A stretch of DNA of 64,000 nucleotides from Gymnodinialimonas ceratoperidinii (GCF_019297855.1 NZ_CP079194.1:2839501-2903500), one strand, 5' to 3'; positions 25,315 through 35,657 are shown, counted from the stretch's first letter. Numbers and translations are program-made. Notes: a model not told the origin generated them from the letters alone.

Positions 25315-27437
25315 GTGTTTTTCCCTTCGGCGTCGCGGATAGCGGACCAGATTTTGCAAGGTGTGAGCGGCATGTCGAGGTCGGTCACGCCGATTGGTGA
25401 AAGCGCGTCCAGCGCTGCGTTGAGAAGTGCGGCGGGCGCCCCGATGGTGCCGGCCTCCCCCACCCCCTTGGCGCCCAGAGCGTTGAAGGGCGAGGGATGA
25501 TGCGTCGTGTTGATATCGAGGTTGGGCATGTCGGCGGCACGCGGCAGGGCGTAGTCCATCAGGCTGCCGGTCAGAAGCTGGCCGTCGTCATCGTAGTGAA
25601 CCGCCTCCATCATCGCCTCGCCGAAGCCCTGAGCGAAGCCGCCACGGATCTGACCTTCGACGAACGCCGGGTTGAGGATGCGGCCCGCATCATCGAGGCA
25701 GGTGGCCTGCGTGATCTCGATCGCACCGGTATCGCGGGCGATGTCGAGCGCCACGATATAGACGCCATAGCCCCAAGCCTGACCTTCGTTCTCGTAGCGT
25801 ACGTCCTCCTCCAGCGGCAGGGGTTCCCCCGCCAGACGCCGCGCGCGGAGACGCTCGCAGGCCACGAAGACCGCGCTGCCGCCGATGGCCGTGCTGCGAG
25901 AGGCGACCGCGCCGATCCCTTCGGGACAGCTCCCGGTATCACCCTGCAAGACCGCGACCGCCTCCATCGGCACATCAAGGAGCTCCGCGGCGATCTGCGC
26001 ATAGCCGGTCTCGCGTCCCTGCCCCTGGCTGGACGAGCCGCTGGCGACCGTCACCCCCGCCTCGGTCCAAGTCACGCGCGCCGTCTCGAACCCTTCGCCC
26101 GAAGGCTCCAGATAAAAGGCGACGCCGATGCCCGAAAGCTGCCCTTCGGCACGCTTGCGGTCACGTTCCGCGCGCAGGGCGTCGTAGCCAGCGGCTGCGG
26201 CACATTTCGACAGCACCTGAGGATAATCCCCTGAATCCAGCAGGTTGCCTGTTGCCGTACGCAGAGGCAGCGCGCCCGGCGCTGCGAGGTTGCGCGCGCG
26301 GATCGCAATGGGGTCAAGACCCGTGGCACGCGCGGCTTCGTCGACGAGGCGCTCCATCAGGCAGGCCGCCTCGGGCCGTCCGGCCCCGCGATAGATGCTC
26401 ATCGGCGCGCGGGCATCATGGACCGCGCGGGTCTCGATATCGACGCTTTCGATCTCGTAGCCGCAAGGCAGGACACGGGCCGCGTTCCAAGCCGGGATCA
26501 GGGCTGAATTCGCGAGCCAAGGCCCAACCGGCGCCGTCACCCGGGCGTCCAGCGCAAGGAAATCGCCCTCTGTCGAGACGGCGAGCCTGCCCGCTGTCGC
26601 CAAGCCGCGCCCTTGGGTGGCCGAGAGAAACTCCTCGCTCCGTGTCGCGCACCAGCGCACCGAGCGCCGGTGTTTGAGCGCGGCCCAGACGGCGAAGACC
26701 TCCTCGGGATAGAGCGAGGCCTTCATCCCGAACGCACCGCCCACGTCCGGCGCGATCACGCGGAGTGTCTCGACCTCCACATCCAGAATTTTCGCCAGCT
26801 CCAATCGCGCGCGGTGCGGCGTCTGCGAGGAAAGCCAGATCGTCAGCCCCTCTTCGGCCCACTCCACCGCGATTGCGCGCGGCTCCAGCGAGGATGGCGC
26901 GAGCCTTGGGTGGCGCACCTCGACCTCCACCACATGGGCTGCCTGCGCGAAGGCCGCTTCGGGGTCGCCCGTTCGCCACGTCCGCTCGGCGACCGTGTCA
27001 TCGGCCGGCGCCTTGGACGGCTCGATATCGACCCACAGCGCCTCCGCCCCGTCCAGCGCCGCGTGGGGCGTTTCTGCCAGCACCGCGGCTACCGGCTGTC
27101 CCAGGCCGCTCACACGCTCATGGGCAAGGATCGGGTAGTTGGCCGCCTTGCGCATCGTCAGCACGGGATTGACCGACAGCGCGCCCAAGCCCGCCACGTC
27201 CTCGCCCACATGCACGGCCACCACACCGGGCACCTCCAACGCATCCGCCGTGTCGATGCTGGCGAGATCTCCCCGCGGTTCCGTCGCCCGCGCAAAGCTG
27301 AGGTGCAGGGGATTGGTCAACGCGACGTCGCCTACGTAAAGCCCCTCGCCCCTCAGCCGAAGAGCGGCGCGACGATCCACCGGCGATGTGCCGATCAGGG
27401 AGGCAGGACGATCAAACATGTTGCCGAAATTAACCAC
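25311..27437 (-). CDS. Xanthine dehydrogenase/CoxL-family molybdopterin-binding subunit
   Basis: Large subunit (708 aa) of an aerobic molybdenum hydroxylase. Key motifs are SSQTPHRARLELA, PDVGGAFGMKAS, the form-II-type IYRGAGRPEA (not the AYRCSFR of true CO dehydrogenase), SSSQGQGRETGYAQ and LGAKGVGEAGTIGAP with the catalytic Glu. The protein is about 70-90 residues shorter than usual. The missing part is between ACERLRARRLAGEP and YENEGQAWGYGVYIV. No FAD-binding or [2Fe-2S] subunit gene is next to it. Starts are possible at 27437 and 27419. It is coupled to the DapA-like gene and divergent from a LysR regulator. Confidence 0.88.
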   Translation of the reverse strand: MVNFGNMFDRPASLIGTSPVDRRAALRLRGEGLYVGDVALTNPLHLSFARATEPRGDLASIDTADALEVPGVVAVHVGEDVAGLGALSVNPVLTMRKAANYPILAHERVSGLGQPVAAVLAETPHAALDGAEALWVDIEPSKAPADDTVAERTWRTGDPEAAFAQAAHVVEVEVRHPRLAPSSLEPRAIAVEWAEEGLTIWLSSQTPHRARLELAKILDVEVETLRVIAPDVGGAFGMKASLYPEEVFAVWAALKHRRSVRWCATRSEEFLSATQGRGLATAGRLAVSTEGDFLALDARVTAPVGPWLANSALIPAWNAARVLPCGYEIESVDIETRAVHDARAPMSIYRGAGRPEAACLMERLVDEAARATGLDPIAIRARNLAAPGALPLRTATGNLLDSGDYPQVLSKCAAAAGYDALRAERDRKRAEGQLSGIGVAFYLEPSGEGFETARVTWTEAGVTVASGSSSQGQGRETGYAQIAAELLDVPMEAVAVLQGDTGSCPEGIGAVASRSTAIGGSAVFVACERLRARRLAGEPLPLEEDVRYENEGQAWGYGVYIVALDIARDTGAIEITQATCLDDAGRILNPAFVEGQIRGGFAQGFGEAMMEAVHYDDDGQLLTGSLMDYALPRAADMPNLDINTTHHPSPFNALGAKGVGEAGTIGAPAALLNAALDALSPIGVTDLDMPLTPCKIWSAIRDAEGKNT

Positions 27438-27473
27438 GCGCGCGCGCGATTGCGAAATTGTATTAGGAGGGGG

Positions 27474-27498
27474 TAGATATAACCTAAATGGGTATCTA
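27474..27498. promoter_or_regulatory. Candidate LysR box TAGATA-N13-TATCTA
   Basis: Perfect 6-bp arms (27474-27479 and 27493-27498) contain the T-N11-A spacing typical of LysR-type sites. It lies 37 bp upstream of the molybdenum-hydroxylase start and 92 bp upstream of the LysR start, in the only gap between the divergent genes. Confidence 0.6.
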
Positions 27499-27589
27499 GG
27501 ACTTCTGCTAACAAGTTTTCAGCATATCAGCGAGGGAGCCATGCGAATGACGAACGCCCAGACATGCAGACCTGCGACGGCCCTCTGAC

Positions 27590-28582
27590 ATGGCCAGCAA
27601 CCCCACCCTTTTCGAGCGCGCGGTCAGCCGCTTGAAGCTCCGCCAACTGCGCCTGATCGTGGCTGCGGGCCAGCATCAGAACATCCTCTACGCGGCACAG
27701 TCCCTGAACATCTCGCAACCCGCCGCGACCAAGCTGATCAAGGATCTGGAGGCGGATTTTGACGTGCGCCTGTTCGACCGCACCAATCGCGGCGTCATCC
27801 CGACGGCCCATGGTGCTGCCTTGATCCGCCACGCACAGCTTATTTTCGCGCAGCTCGGCACCGCCGCGCAGGAGATGGAGGATCTGACCGAGGGCGCCAT
27901 CGGACGGGTCACCATCGGGACCCTCGTGGCCGGCGCCGCACACCTTGTGCCTGCCGCCATCGGCCGGGTGCTGGAGACGCGCCCCAACGTGGCTTTCAAG
28001 GTTGTCGAGGGCACGAACGAGGTGCTCATGCCCATGGTCCGCACGGGGGAGCTCGACATGGTGGTCGGGCGGCTGCCGACGCACCGCCACCGGCGTGACC
28101 TGCACCAAGTGCCGCTGGTGGAGGAGAATATCAGCCTGATTGTCGGCCGAACCCACCCGCTCGCCGGGTCGAAAACCCTTCAGTTCGACGATCTGCGCCC
28201 CTTCGGCTGGATCCTCCCGCCCGCTGAAACAACCCTGCGGCGCCAGATTGATGAGGTCTTCATGGACGCGGATCAATACCACCCTCCGCTCGTGGTCGAG
28301 AGCGTGAATTACCTCACCAACCGCGCGCTTCTGGGGCAAGGCAAGCTCATCGGCGTGGTGCCAAAGCAAGTGGCCGTCGCGGACATTGCCTCGGACCTGC
28401 TGGTGGAGTTGGACTACCAGCTGCCGTTCAGTTTCGGCCCCGTCGGCGTGACCCATCGGGGCGATGCGCAGCTCTCTCCGGCGGCGGCCCTGTTTCTTGG
28501 CGCCCTGAAGGAGACGGCGGCGGACGGCGCCGCCGCCGAGATCAGTCGATCAACGCCGTCGACAGCGCCGGGAAATAGCTGA
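27590..28582 (+). CDS. LysR-family transcriptional regulator
   Basis: LTTR (330 aa). The HTH is in LKLRQLRLIVAAGQHQNILYAAQSLNISQPAATKLIKDLE (residues about 15-55), resembling the PcaQ/GbpR branch in wording (NISQPAATK, LFDRTNRGVIPTAHG). A periplasmic-binding-like effector domain follows. It is divergent from the molybdenum-hydroxylase/aldolase pair and should regulate it. Its last 41 bp overlap the 3' end of the convergent TRAP large-permease gene, so the C-terminal tail (SRSTPSTAPGNS) is encoded antisense to it. Confidence 0.9.
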   Translation: MASNPTLFERAVSRLKLRQLRLIVAAGQHQNILYAAQSLNISQPAATKLIKDLEADFDVRLFDRTNRGVIPTAHGAALIRHAQLIFAQLGTAAQEMEDLTEGAIGRVTIGTLVAGAAHLVPAAIGRVLETRPNVAFKVVEGTNEVLMPMVRTGELDMVVGRLPTHRHRRDLHQVPLVEENISLIVGRTHPLAGSKTLQFDDLRPFGWILPPAETTLRRQIDEVFMDADQYHPPLVVESVNYLTNRALLGQGKLIGVVPKQVAVADIASDLLVELDYQLPFSFGPVGVTHRGDAQLSPAAALFLGALKETAADGAAAEISRSTPSTAPGNS

Positions 28583-29804
28583 GCAGGATCAGTACCGCCG
28601 TCACCGCCAGCAGGAACGGCCAGAGCGCCTTCAGGATGCGGCCGGTCGCCGTCTCGGACATTGCCGACGCGATGTAGAGCCCGACGCCCACGGGCGGTGT
28701 CAGCAGGCCGAGCACGAGGTTCAGCGAGATCACGACGCCAAACTGGTACGGGCTGATGCCGTAGCTTTGGATGGCGATTGGCAGAAGGATCGGCGTCACG
28801 AGGATGATTGCGGCGATGCCGTCGATCAGCATGCCGACGAAGAGCAGGACGATGTTGACGATCAACAGGAACACGAAGGGGTTTTGCGTGATCGTGGTGA
28901 TGAACTCGGCCAGCCGCTGCGGCAGCGCCTCGTAGATGATGACCCATCCGAAGACGTTCGCGGCGGCGATCATGAAGATGATCAGGGAGGCGTTCAGCGC
29001 CGTGCGCTTGAACATTTCGAACAGCTTTTCAGGCTTCAACTCGCCATAGAGCAGCCAACCAAGCAGAAATGCCACAACGCTTGCCACGGCGGCGGATTCC
29101 GTCGGGGTGGCGATGCCGCCGATGATGCCGCCGATGATCGCGGCCGGGATCAGCATCGCGGGCAACGCATAGACCAGCGCGCCCCACGCGTCTTTCGCGC
29201 TCATCCAGTCGCCCTTCGGAAACTGCTGTCGCAGGCCGATGAGGGCGATGACCAGGGCGAAGCAGACCGAAAGGATCAGGCCCGGAATGATGCCTGCGAG
29301 GAACATGTTGCCGATGGGGATCTGCGCCAGCACGCCGTAGATCACGAAGAGCATCGACGGCGGGATCACCGGTGCCAGCAGACCACCTGCGGCAGTGGTC
29401 GCGGCCGCGAAACCCCGGTCGTAGCCCTCTTTTTCCATCGCCGGCACCATGGCGCGGGACATGACGGCGATCTGCGCCGCCGCGGAGCCTACGATAGCGG
29501 CCATGAACATGTTTGCCAGCAGGTTGATATAGGCCAACCCGCCCCGAAAGCCGCCAACGAACACGCGTGCGGCATTGATCAGGCGGCGCGTCATTCCGCC
29601 CTCGTTCATCAACTCGCCGGTCAGCATGAACAGCGGAATGGCAAGCAGACCGTAGGATTCGATGCCCGAGAACATGCGTTGCGCAAAGCTCTCGTACAGG
29701 ATCACGTTGTCGCTTTCCCAGATGTACCAGATCGCCGTTAACGAAAGCACAATGGCAACGGGTACTGCGAGGAGGAGCTTGGCGAAAAAGACGAAGGGGG
29801 TCAT
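28542..29804 (-). CDS. dctM: TRAP transporter large permease (DctM)
   Basis: Inner-membrane TRAP permease (420 aa), ion-coupled. There are about twelve hydrophobic segments. Family motifs are AIPLFMLTGELMNEGGMTRR, AAAQIAVMSRAMVPAM, GGLLAPVIPPSMLFVIYG and ATPTESAAVASVVAFLLG. The start at 29804 (MTPFVFFAKL) overlaps the small-permease stop by 4 bp; a longer frame runs back into that gene. It is the last gene of the dctPQM-type operon and its 3' end overlaps the LysR gene. Confidence 0.93.
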   Translation of the reverse strand: MTPFVFFAKLLLAVPVAIVLSLTAIWYIWESDNVILYESFAQRMFSGIESYGLLAIPLFMLTGELMNEGGMTRRLINAARVFVGGFRGGLAYINLLANMFMAAIVGSAAAQIAVMSRAMVPAMEKEGYDRGFAAATTAAGGLLAPVIPPSMLFVIYGVLAQIPIGNMFLAGIIPGLILSVCFALVIALIGLRQQFPKGDWMSAKDAWGALVYALPAMLIPAAIIGGIIGGIATPTESAAVASVVAFLLGWLLYGELKPEKLFEMFKRTALNASLIIFMIAAANVFGWVIIYEALPQRLAEFITTITQNPFVFLLIVNIVLLFVGMLIDGIAAIILVTPILLPIAIQSYGISPYQFGVVISLNLVLGLLTPPVGVGLYIASAMSETATGRILKALWPFLLAVTAVLILLSYFPALSTALID

Positions 29805-30349
29805 GTGGCCACCGCCGATTTCTCGGCGCCGGGGGCGTCGAAATTCAGTAGATGCGCGAGGGCGTGCACGAAAACCCCGAAGGAAAACAGGGGCATGACC
29901 AGCCAGATGATCCATTTCTGGATGCCGATGGTCGAGGTGGGTTCGGCATAGATGAAGTTGAAGGTCGCGCCCTGGAAGGCCATCGTATCAAAGCCCGCCC
30001 CGGCAAGCTCGAGCGGCAGGTACCAACGCCAGCAGAAGTAGAGCATGGCGCAGGCGAAGATGAAGATCGCAAGGTCCACCAGCTTCGCGGCGACCCGCTG
30101 CGCGCCGAGGGGCAACATGTCCGTCACGATCGTGATCGCGACCTGCTGGCGATAGTGAATGGCGGCGGAGGCTCCCAGGAACGTCATCCAGACCATCGCG
30201 TAGATGGCGGATTCGTCGACCCAGAACAGCGCGTTGTTGAGCGACCGCGTGACTACGTTCAACAGGATCAGAAGCGTCACACCAACCGCAAGCGCGGCGG
30301 ACGCGGCCATTTCGATCCGCGCCCAGACGGCGGAGATCCGGTTCAGCAT
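29801..30349 (-). CDS. dctQ: TRAP transporter small permease (DctQ)
   Basis: Four-helix inner-membrane subunit (182 aa). Hydrophobic helices are AASAALAVGVTLLILLNVV, VWMTFLGASAAIHYRQQVAI, LAIFIFACAMLYFCWRWY and WIIWLVMPLFSFGVFVHAL. WVDESAIYAMVW and RQQVAITIVTDMLP match the DctQ consensus. It sits 74 bp after the binding-protein gene and overlaps dctM. Confidence 0.9.
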   Translation of the reverse strand: MLNRISAVWARIEMAASAALAVGVTLLILLNVVTRSLNNALFWVDESAIYAMVWMTFLGASAAIHYRQQVAITIVTDMLPLGAQRVAAKLVDLAIFIFACAMLYFCWRWYLPLELAGAGFDTMAFQGATFNFIYAEPTSTIGIQKWIIWLVMPLFSFGVFVHALAHLLNFDAPGAEKSAVAT

Positions 30350-30423
30350 ATGTTTGCCCTACCCCAATAAAGCGGGCGCGCAGGGATGCCCCGCGCGCCT
30401 CTCATGTCGTTGAGCGCGAACGC

Positions 30424-31416
<993 letters not shown>

Positions 31417-31556
31417 CTAGTTGATGCCCGGTACTTCGTTGGTCCGAGCTATATTTTCGGTCACATTTTCAGGTGAAATGGCCGACTTTCCAAGCGCACC
31501 CTGCCGCAAGAGCGGCCACCACGCAAGATATTTTAAGCCTAAAGCAAATTCCTCCG

Positions 31557-32174
<618 letters not shown>

Positions 32175-32199
32175 CTATCCAATATCTGGATACCGCACC

Positions 32200-33570
32200 C
32201 TAGAGCGCGTTGAAGTACTCCGCCTGCTCCCAATCGGAAATATGCGACAGGTAGCGCTCCCACTCCGCCCGTTTCAGGGTCAGGAGCCAATCGGCGACCT
32301 CCGGGGTCAGTGCCTCGCGCAGCGCCGAGGCCTCCGCGAAGGCGTCGAGCGCCGCACCGAGGTTCGAAGGCAGCGCCGGTGCGTCGGCGCCGTAGGGATC
32401 GGCCATCGCGGGCGGGGGCGCCTTCTGCGCCGTGAGGCCCGACAGACCCGAGAAGAGCTGACCGGCGAAGGCGAAATAGGGGTTGATCGCGCTATCGGGC
32501 ACCCGGTTTTCGACCCGGCTGGCCGGATCGCCCGGTGCCGTGATCGTGCGGATCATCGCGCCGCGGTTGTCATCGGCCCATCCGATGCGGTTGGGGGCCA
32601 GCTGATGCGGCACGAAGCGCTTGTAGCTGTTCACGGCGGGGTTGGTAAGAAGGCAGCAGCCCCGCGCGTGCTCCAGCAGACCCGCGGTCCAGAACCCCGC
32701 CGCCTCACTCAGACCCGGCGTGTCAGACGCGAAGATATTACGCCCCGCGCCATCGCTCACGCTTTGATGAATGTGCCAGCCGTTGGCCACGGCATTGGGC
32801 AGCGCGGGCTTCGGCATGAAGCTGGCGAGCATGCCGTGGCGGGCGCAGAGCTCTTTTGCAAGGGTGCGGAAATTGACCGTCGTCTCGGCAGTCTGCATGG
32901 GGCTCGCGGGGGCGAAGGTGACCTCGAATTGCGACGGCCCCATCTCGACCTCGACCGAGCGGACATCCATGCCCATTTCCTCCGCCGCACGGCGCAGGCG
33001 ATCCAGGATCGGCTCCACCTCCGCGTAGCGGGTCTCGGTCAGGTATTGATAGCCTTGCGTGGTATTTTCGACCTGCGGCGCGCGCCCCGGCATCGTTGCA
33101 TCACCGGGCGCGAGATGGGCGTCGACGACGCGGTAGATCTGAAACTCGATCTCCAGCCCGAAGGTCGCGGTCAGCCCCTCCTCTGCCAATGCATCCTCGG
33201 CGCGGCGCAGGAGCGTGCGAGAGGCGAAAGGGATCGGTGTCCCGTCCAGCGTCGTGACATCGCAATGGATCAGCGCGGAATGCGGCGCGTAGGGCAGCCG
33301 CCGGAAACTCGCCGGATCGAGGCGCAGGAGGACATCGGACGCGCCCTGCATCGGCGCGCCCTCCCCGCCCCACACCGGGAACACCGTCCGGTGCGAGAGG
33401 TCTTTCAAAAGCAGCGTGGAGGGCACGCGGATGCCGTTCTTCAGCGCGCCCGGAAGGGCTGACGCGGTCAGGACCTTGCCGCGCAGGATGCCGTGCGGAT
33501 CGGTGAAGACGGTGCGGATCGTCTCGATCCCCTCCGCCTCCACGAACTTCAGAATATCTTGAGGTGTCAA
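32200..33570 (-). CDS. Glutamine-synthetase-family ligase (GlnT/gamma-glutamylation type)
   Basis: ATP-dependent GS-like ligase (456 aa). The catalytic-domain motifs are GLEIEFQIYRV, GWHIHQSVSDGAG (ATP-binding H-x-H-x-S), NSYKRFVPHQLAPNRIGWADDNRGA and SRVENRVPDSAINPYFAFA. The beta-Grasp N-terminus (FTDPHGILRGKV) is present. The start used is a TTG at 33570 that overlaps the upstream stop (TTGA), giving MTPQDILKFVEAEGIE; no ATG fits. Coupling to a Rieske oxygenase recalls TdnQ/AtdA1-like enzymes that gamma-glutamylate anilines before dioxygenation. It is unlikely to be housekeeping glutamine synthetase. Confidence 0.83.
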   Translation of the reverse strand: MTPQDILKFVEAEGIETIRTVFTDPHGILRGKVLTASALPGALKNGIRVPSTLLLKDLSHRTVFPVWGGEGAPMQGASDVLLRLDPASFRRLPYAPHSALIHCDVTTLDGTPIPFASRTLLRRAEDALAEEGLTATFGLEIEFQIYRVVDAHLAPGDATMPGRAPQVENTTQGYQYLTETRYAEVEPILDRLRRAAEEMGMDVRSVEVEMGPSQFEVTFAPASPMQTAETTVNFRTLAKELCARHGMLASFMPKPALPNAVANGWHIHQSVSDGAGRNIFASDTPGLSEAAGFWTAGLLEHARGCCLLTNPAVNSYKRFVPHQLAPNRIGWADDNRGAMIRTITAPGDPASRVENRVPDSAINPYFAFAGQLFSGLSGLTAQKAPPPAMADPYGADAPALPSNLGAALDAFAEASALREALTPEVADWLLTLKRAEWERYLSHISDWEQAEYFNAL

Positions 33571-34880
33571 ACGCTTGCGTCCCAGTTGCACTGTCCACGA
33601 CGCTCGAGGTCCGCTGCCTCGCTGGCGGCAACCCAATTGTCGTCCGGCGCGATGGCATCATTGGAGAGCGGACCGCGAATGGCCTCGGTCCCGCCGTTCT
33701 GCATCTTCAGCGCCTCGCGCTCGCCAGCCTCCATCGCGGCGATCGCAGAACGCAGCATCCGGCGATACTTGATGATGCCCACGTCGGTCTTGCCGAGGTG
33801 CTCCTGCGTCCGGTCCTGGATGCGTCCCATGGATTCCACCGCCCATTGATCGTGCACGTTGATGTCGAGCCCCATGCCCGTGTAGGTCAGCTTGCCCTGT
33901 TCTTCTACATCATAGCCATAGTTGTTTCGCGCGTTCTTGAGCGGCGCGTAATCCGGCAGCCGGTGCTCTTCCAGCCGCTGGTCGCGCATCTTCACCTTGT
34001 CGACTGGCGCGCCGAAGCTGGTGAACATGGAGAACCAGTAGCAGGTCTCGTCATCCACGGGCACGTGCCATTGGGTGATGGTCATCTCGCGGCTCATCGG
34101 AATGCAGATCGCCTGCGGGAAGATCTGGTTGGTGACGCGCACATGGGTGCGGCCGTCATCGAGGTGGCGCAGCGCAGTGAGCTTGAGGCCGTAATCTGTC
34201 TCGTCCACCGTGATCTCGGGGCGCGGGTAATCGCGCAGGAGCTTGGTCATCGGGATCTCGGTGTTGCCCGCCTTGTCGCGGAACTGCTTGCCGTAGCTGT
34301 CAGCCGGGTCCTCGTCCTGCAGGAAGCGGTGCAGGAAAGAGGCATGGGCCGGGTCGATGCCGACTTCCATCGCCTGCAGCCAGTTGCATTCCCACAGCCC
34401 CTTGAAGGCGAAAACATGGGTGTCCGGCGCGCGGAAGCAGTCGAACTGGGCGAAGGGGGGCGGATCGCCCGCGCCCATGTAGGCCCAGATGATGCCGTTC
34501 ACTTCGCGAACCGGGTAGGAGACCGCCTTGATCTTCTCGTGCATCCGCGAGCCTTCGGGCTCGCCGGGTTGCTCCACGCATTGACCCGAGCAGTCGAAGT
34601 GCCAGCCGTGGAAGGGACAGCGCAGCCCGTTGTCCTCCAGCCGGCCGTAGGCGAGGTCGGCACCGCGGTGCGGGCAGTGGCGGCCGATGAGGCCAAGGTT
34701 GCCAGTCTCGTCACGGAACAGCACCAGCTCTTCACCGAGGAGCTTCACCGGCACCACCGGACGCACGCCCATCAACTCATCTGAGAGCGCCGCCGGCTGC
34801 CAGTACTGGCGCAGCACTTTCCCCGCTGGAGCCTCCGGCCCGACGCGGGTGATCTGGTCGTTCATTTCCTGGCTCATCAT
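33567..34880 (-). CDS. Rieske aromatic-ring oxygenase, single alpha subunit (phthalate-oxygenase type)
   Basis: Terminal oxygenase (437 aa). The Rieske [2Fe-2S] ligands are C69-x-H71 (CPHRGAD) and C88-x2-H91 (CPFHGWH). The mononuclear iron site is in GIDPAHASFLHRF (D-x2-H-x4-H). No beta subunit gene is adjacent, as expected for the phthalate/vanillate-type alpha-only enzymes; a reductase gene is also absent nearby. The start is the first of two consecutive ATGs, preceded by GAGGGAG. It is divergent from the IclR regulator, whose probable operator lies just upstream, and coupled to the GS-like gene by a 4-bp overlap. Confidence 0.9.
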   Translation of the reverse strand: MMSQEMNDQITRVGPEAPAGKVLRQYWQPAALSDELMGVRPVVPVKLLGEELVLFRDETGNLGLIGRHCPHRGADLAYGRLEDNGLRCPFHGWHFDCSGQCVEQPGEPEGSRMHEKIKAVSYPVREVNGIIWAYMGAGDPPPFAQFDCFRAPDTHVFAFKGLWECNWLQAMEVGIDPAHASFLHRFLQDEDPADSYGKQFRDKAGNTEIPMTKLLRDYPRPEITVDETDYGLKLTALRHLDDGRTHVRVTNQIFPQAICIPMSREMTITQWHVPVDDETCYWFSMFTSFGAPVDKVKMRDQRLEEHRLPDYAPLKNARNNYGYDVEEQGKLTYTGMGLDINVHDQWAVESMGRIQDRTQEHLGKTDVGIIKYRRMLRSAIAAMEAGEREALKMQNGGTEAIRGPLSNDAIAPDDNWVAASEAADLERRGQCNWDASV

Positions 34881-34901
34881 GGCTTGGGCTCCCTCACGGT
34901 T

Positions 34902-34918
34902 TGTGCGATAATCGCACA
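34902..34918. promoter_or_regulatory. Perfect 17-bp palindromic operator (probable IclR site)
   Basis: TGTGCGATAATCGCACA has 8-bp perfect arms around a central A. It lies 22 bp upstream of the Rieske oxygenase ATG and 60 bp upstream of the IclR start, immediately beside a TTGACA hexamer. The form is like other IclR-family operators. Binding here would affect both divergent promoters. Confidence 0.8.
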
Positions 34919-34922
34919 TTAG

Positions 34923-34950
34923 TTGACATTCCAATGTTATGCGCGCTAAG
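34923..34950 (+). promoter_or_regulatory. Candidate sigma-70 promoter for the IclR gene
   Basis: TTGACA at 34923-34928 is a consensus -35 hexamer. GCTAAG at 34945-34950, 16 bp away, is a weak -10. The -35 begins 5 bp from the end of the palindromic operator, so the regulator could repress its own gene. Confidence 0.4.
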
Positions 34951-34977
34951 CTCACCCTGTCAATCACCGGAGCGCCC

Positions 34978-35643
34978 ATGTCCAAAACCCTGTCCACAAC
35001 CCTCCTGAAGGGACTGAGCGTGTTGGACGCTTTCGAGGAAGCCTCCTCCCTTACCCTCGTGGAGATCGCCGAACGCGCCGGGCTCGATCGCTCGACAGCG
35101 CGGCGGCTGACCCTCACCCTCGTCGAGGCCGGCTGGATCGTGCAGAACGGCCGCTCCTTCGCGCTCTCCGCCCGCGTTTTGCGCCCCGCCGGCCTGTTCC
35201 TGCAAGCGGGCGGCTTCGGACGTACCGTCCAACCCATCCTCAACGCCCACGCCGAGACCCTCGGCGGTGATGTCAGCCTGGCCGTACGCGACGGGGACCG
35301 CGCGATTTACGTCGCCCACTCCGCCCGGCCCGGCGCGCGGGTGTCCCTCGGGCTGACCGTCGGCTCCGCCCTGCCGCTGGAGACCACCGCCATCGGGCAG
35401 GTGTTGTTGACCGGCAGCGCGCCTTATCAGGTCGTGCGCGGCGCATATGAGCACGGCGTCTGCGGCTTCGCCGTCCCCGTCGGCCCTCCGGATGCACCGG
35501 TCGCGGCGATCGGATCGACCCTGCCGCTGGCATTGCCGAATCTTGAAACGCGGTTAGAAAGTTCCCTGGCGGAACTGCAGATGGCCGCGGCCGATCTGCG
35601 CAACGTCGCGGGATTGCAGTTGATTGCCACTCCAAACAAATGA
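34978..35643 (+). CDS. IclR-family transcriptional regulator
   Basis: Regulator of 221 aa. The winged-helix HTH is LLKGLSVLDAFEEASSLTLVEIAERAGLDRSTARRLTLTL (residues 8-50). The effector domain contains GGDVSLAVRDGDRAIYVAH, LGLTVGSALPLETTAIGQVLL and GVCGFAVPVGPPDAPVAAIG. It is slightly shorter than usual (about 250 aa). The start at 34978 follows GGAG and gives the standard N-terminus; an in-frame ATG at 34939 would lie in the promoter. It is divergent from the Rieske/GS-like pair, which it likely controls in response to an aromatic ligand. Confidence 0.9.
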   Translation: MSKTLSTTLLKGLSVLDAFEEASSLTLVEIAERAGLDRSTARRLTLTLVEAGWIVQNGRSFALSARVLRPAGLFLQAGGFGRTVQPILNAHAETLGGDVSLAVRDGDRAIYVAHSARPGARVSLGLTVGSALPLETTAIGQVLLTGSAPYQVVRGAYEHGVCGFAVPVGPPDAPVAAIGSTLPLALPNLETRLESSLAELQMAAADLRNVAGLQLIATPNK

Positions 35644-35657
35644 GTATACGATCCTTG

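Noticed and set aside
25311..27437. Annotation as carbon monoxide dehydrogenase large subunit
   Set aside because: The active-site loop is RGAGR (form II), not the Cys-containing CSFR loop of true CO dehydrogenase, and coxS/coxM are absent.
27439..27448. A run of alternating CG at the molybdenum-hydroxylase start
   Set aside because: Too short to be more than base composition; no repeat unit or structure follows from it.
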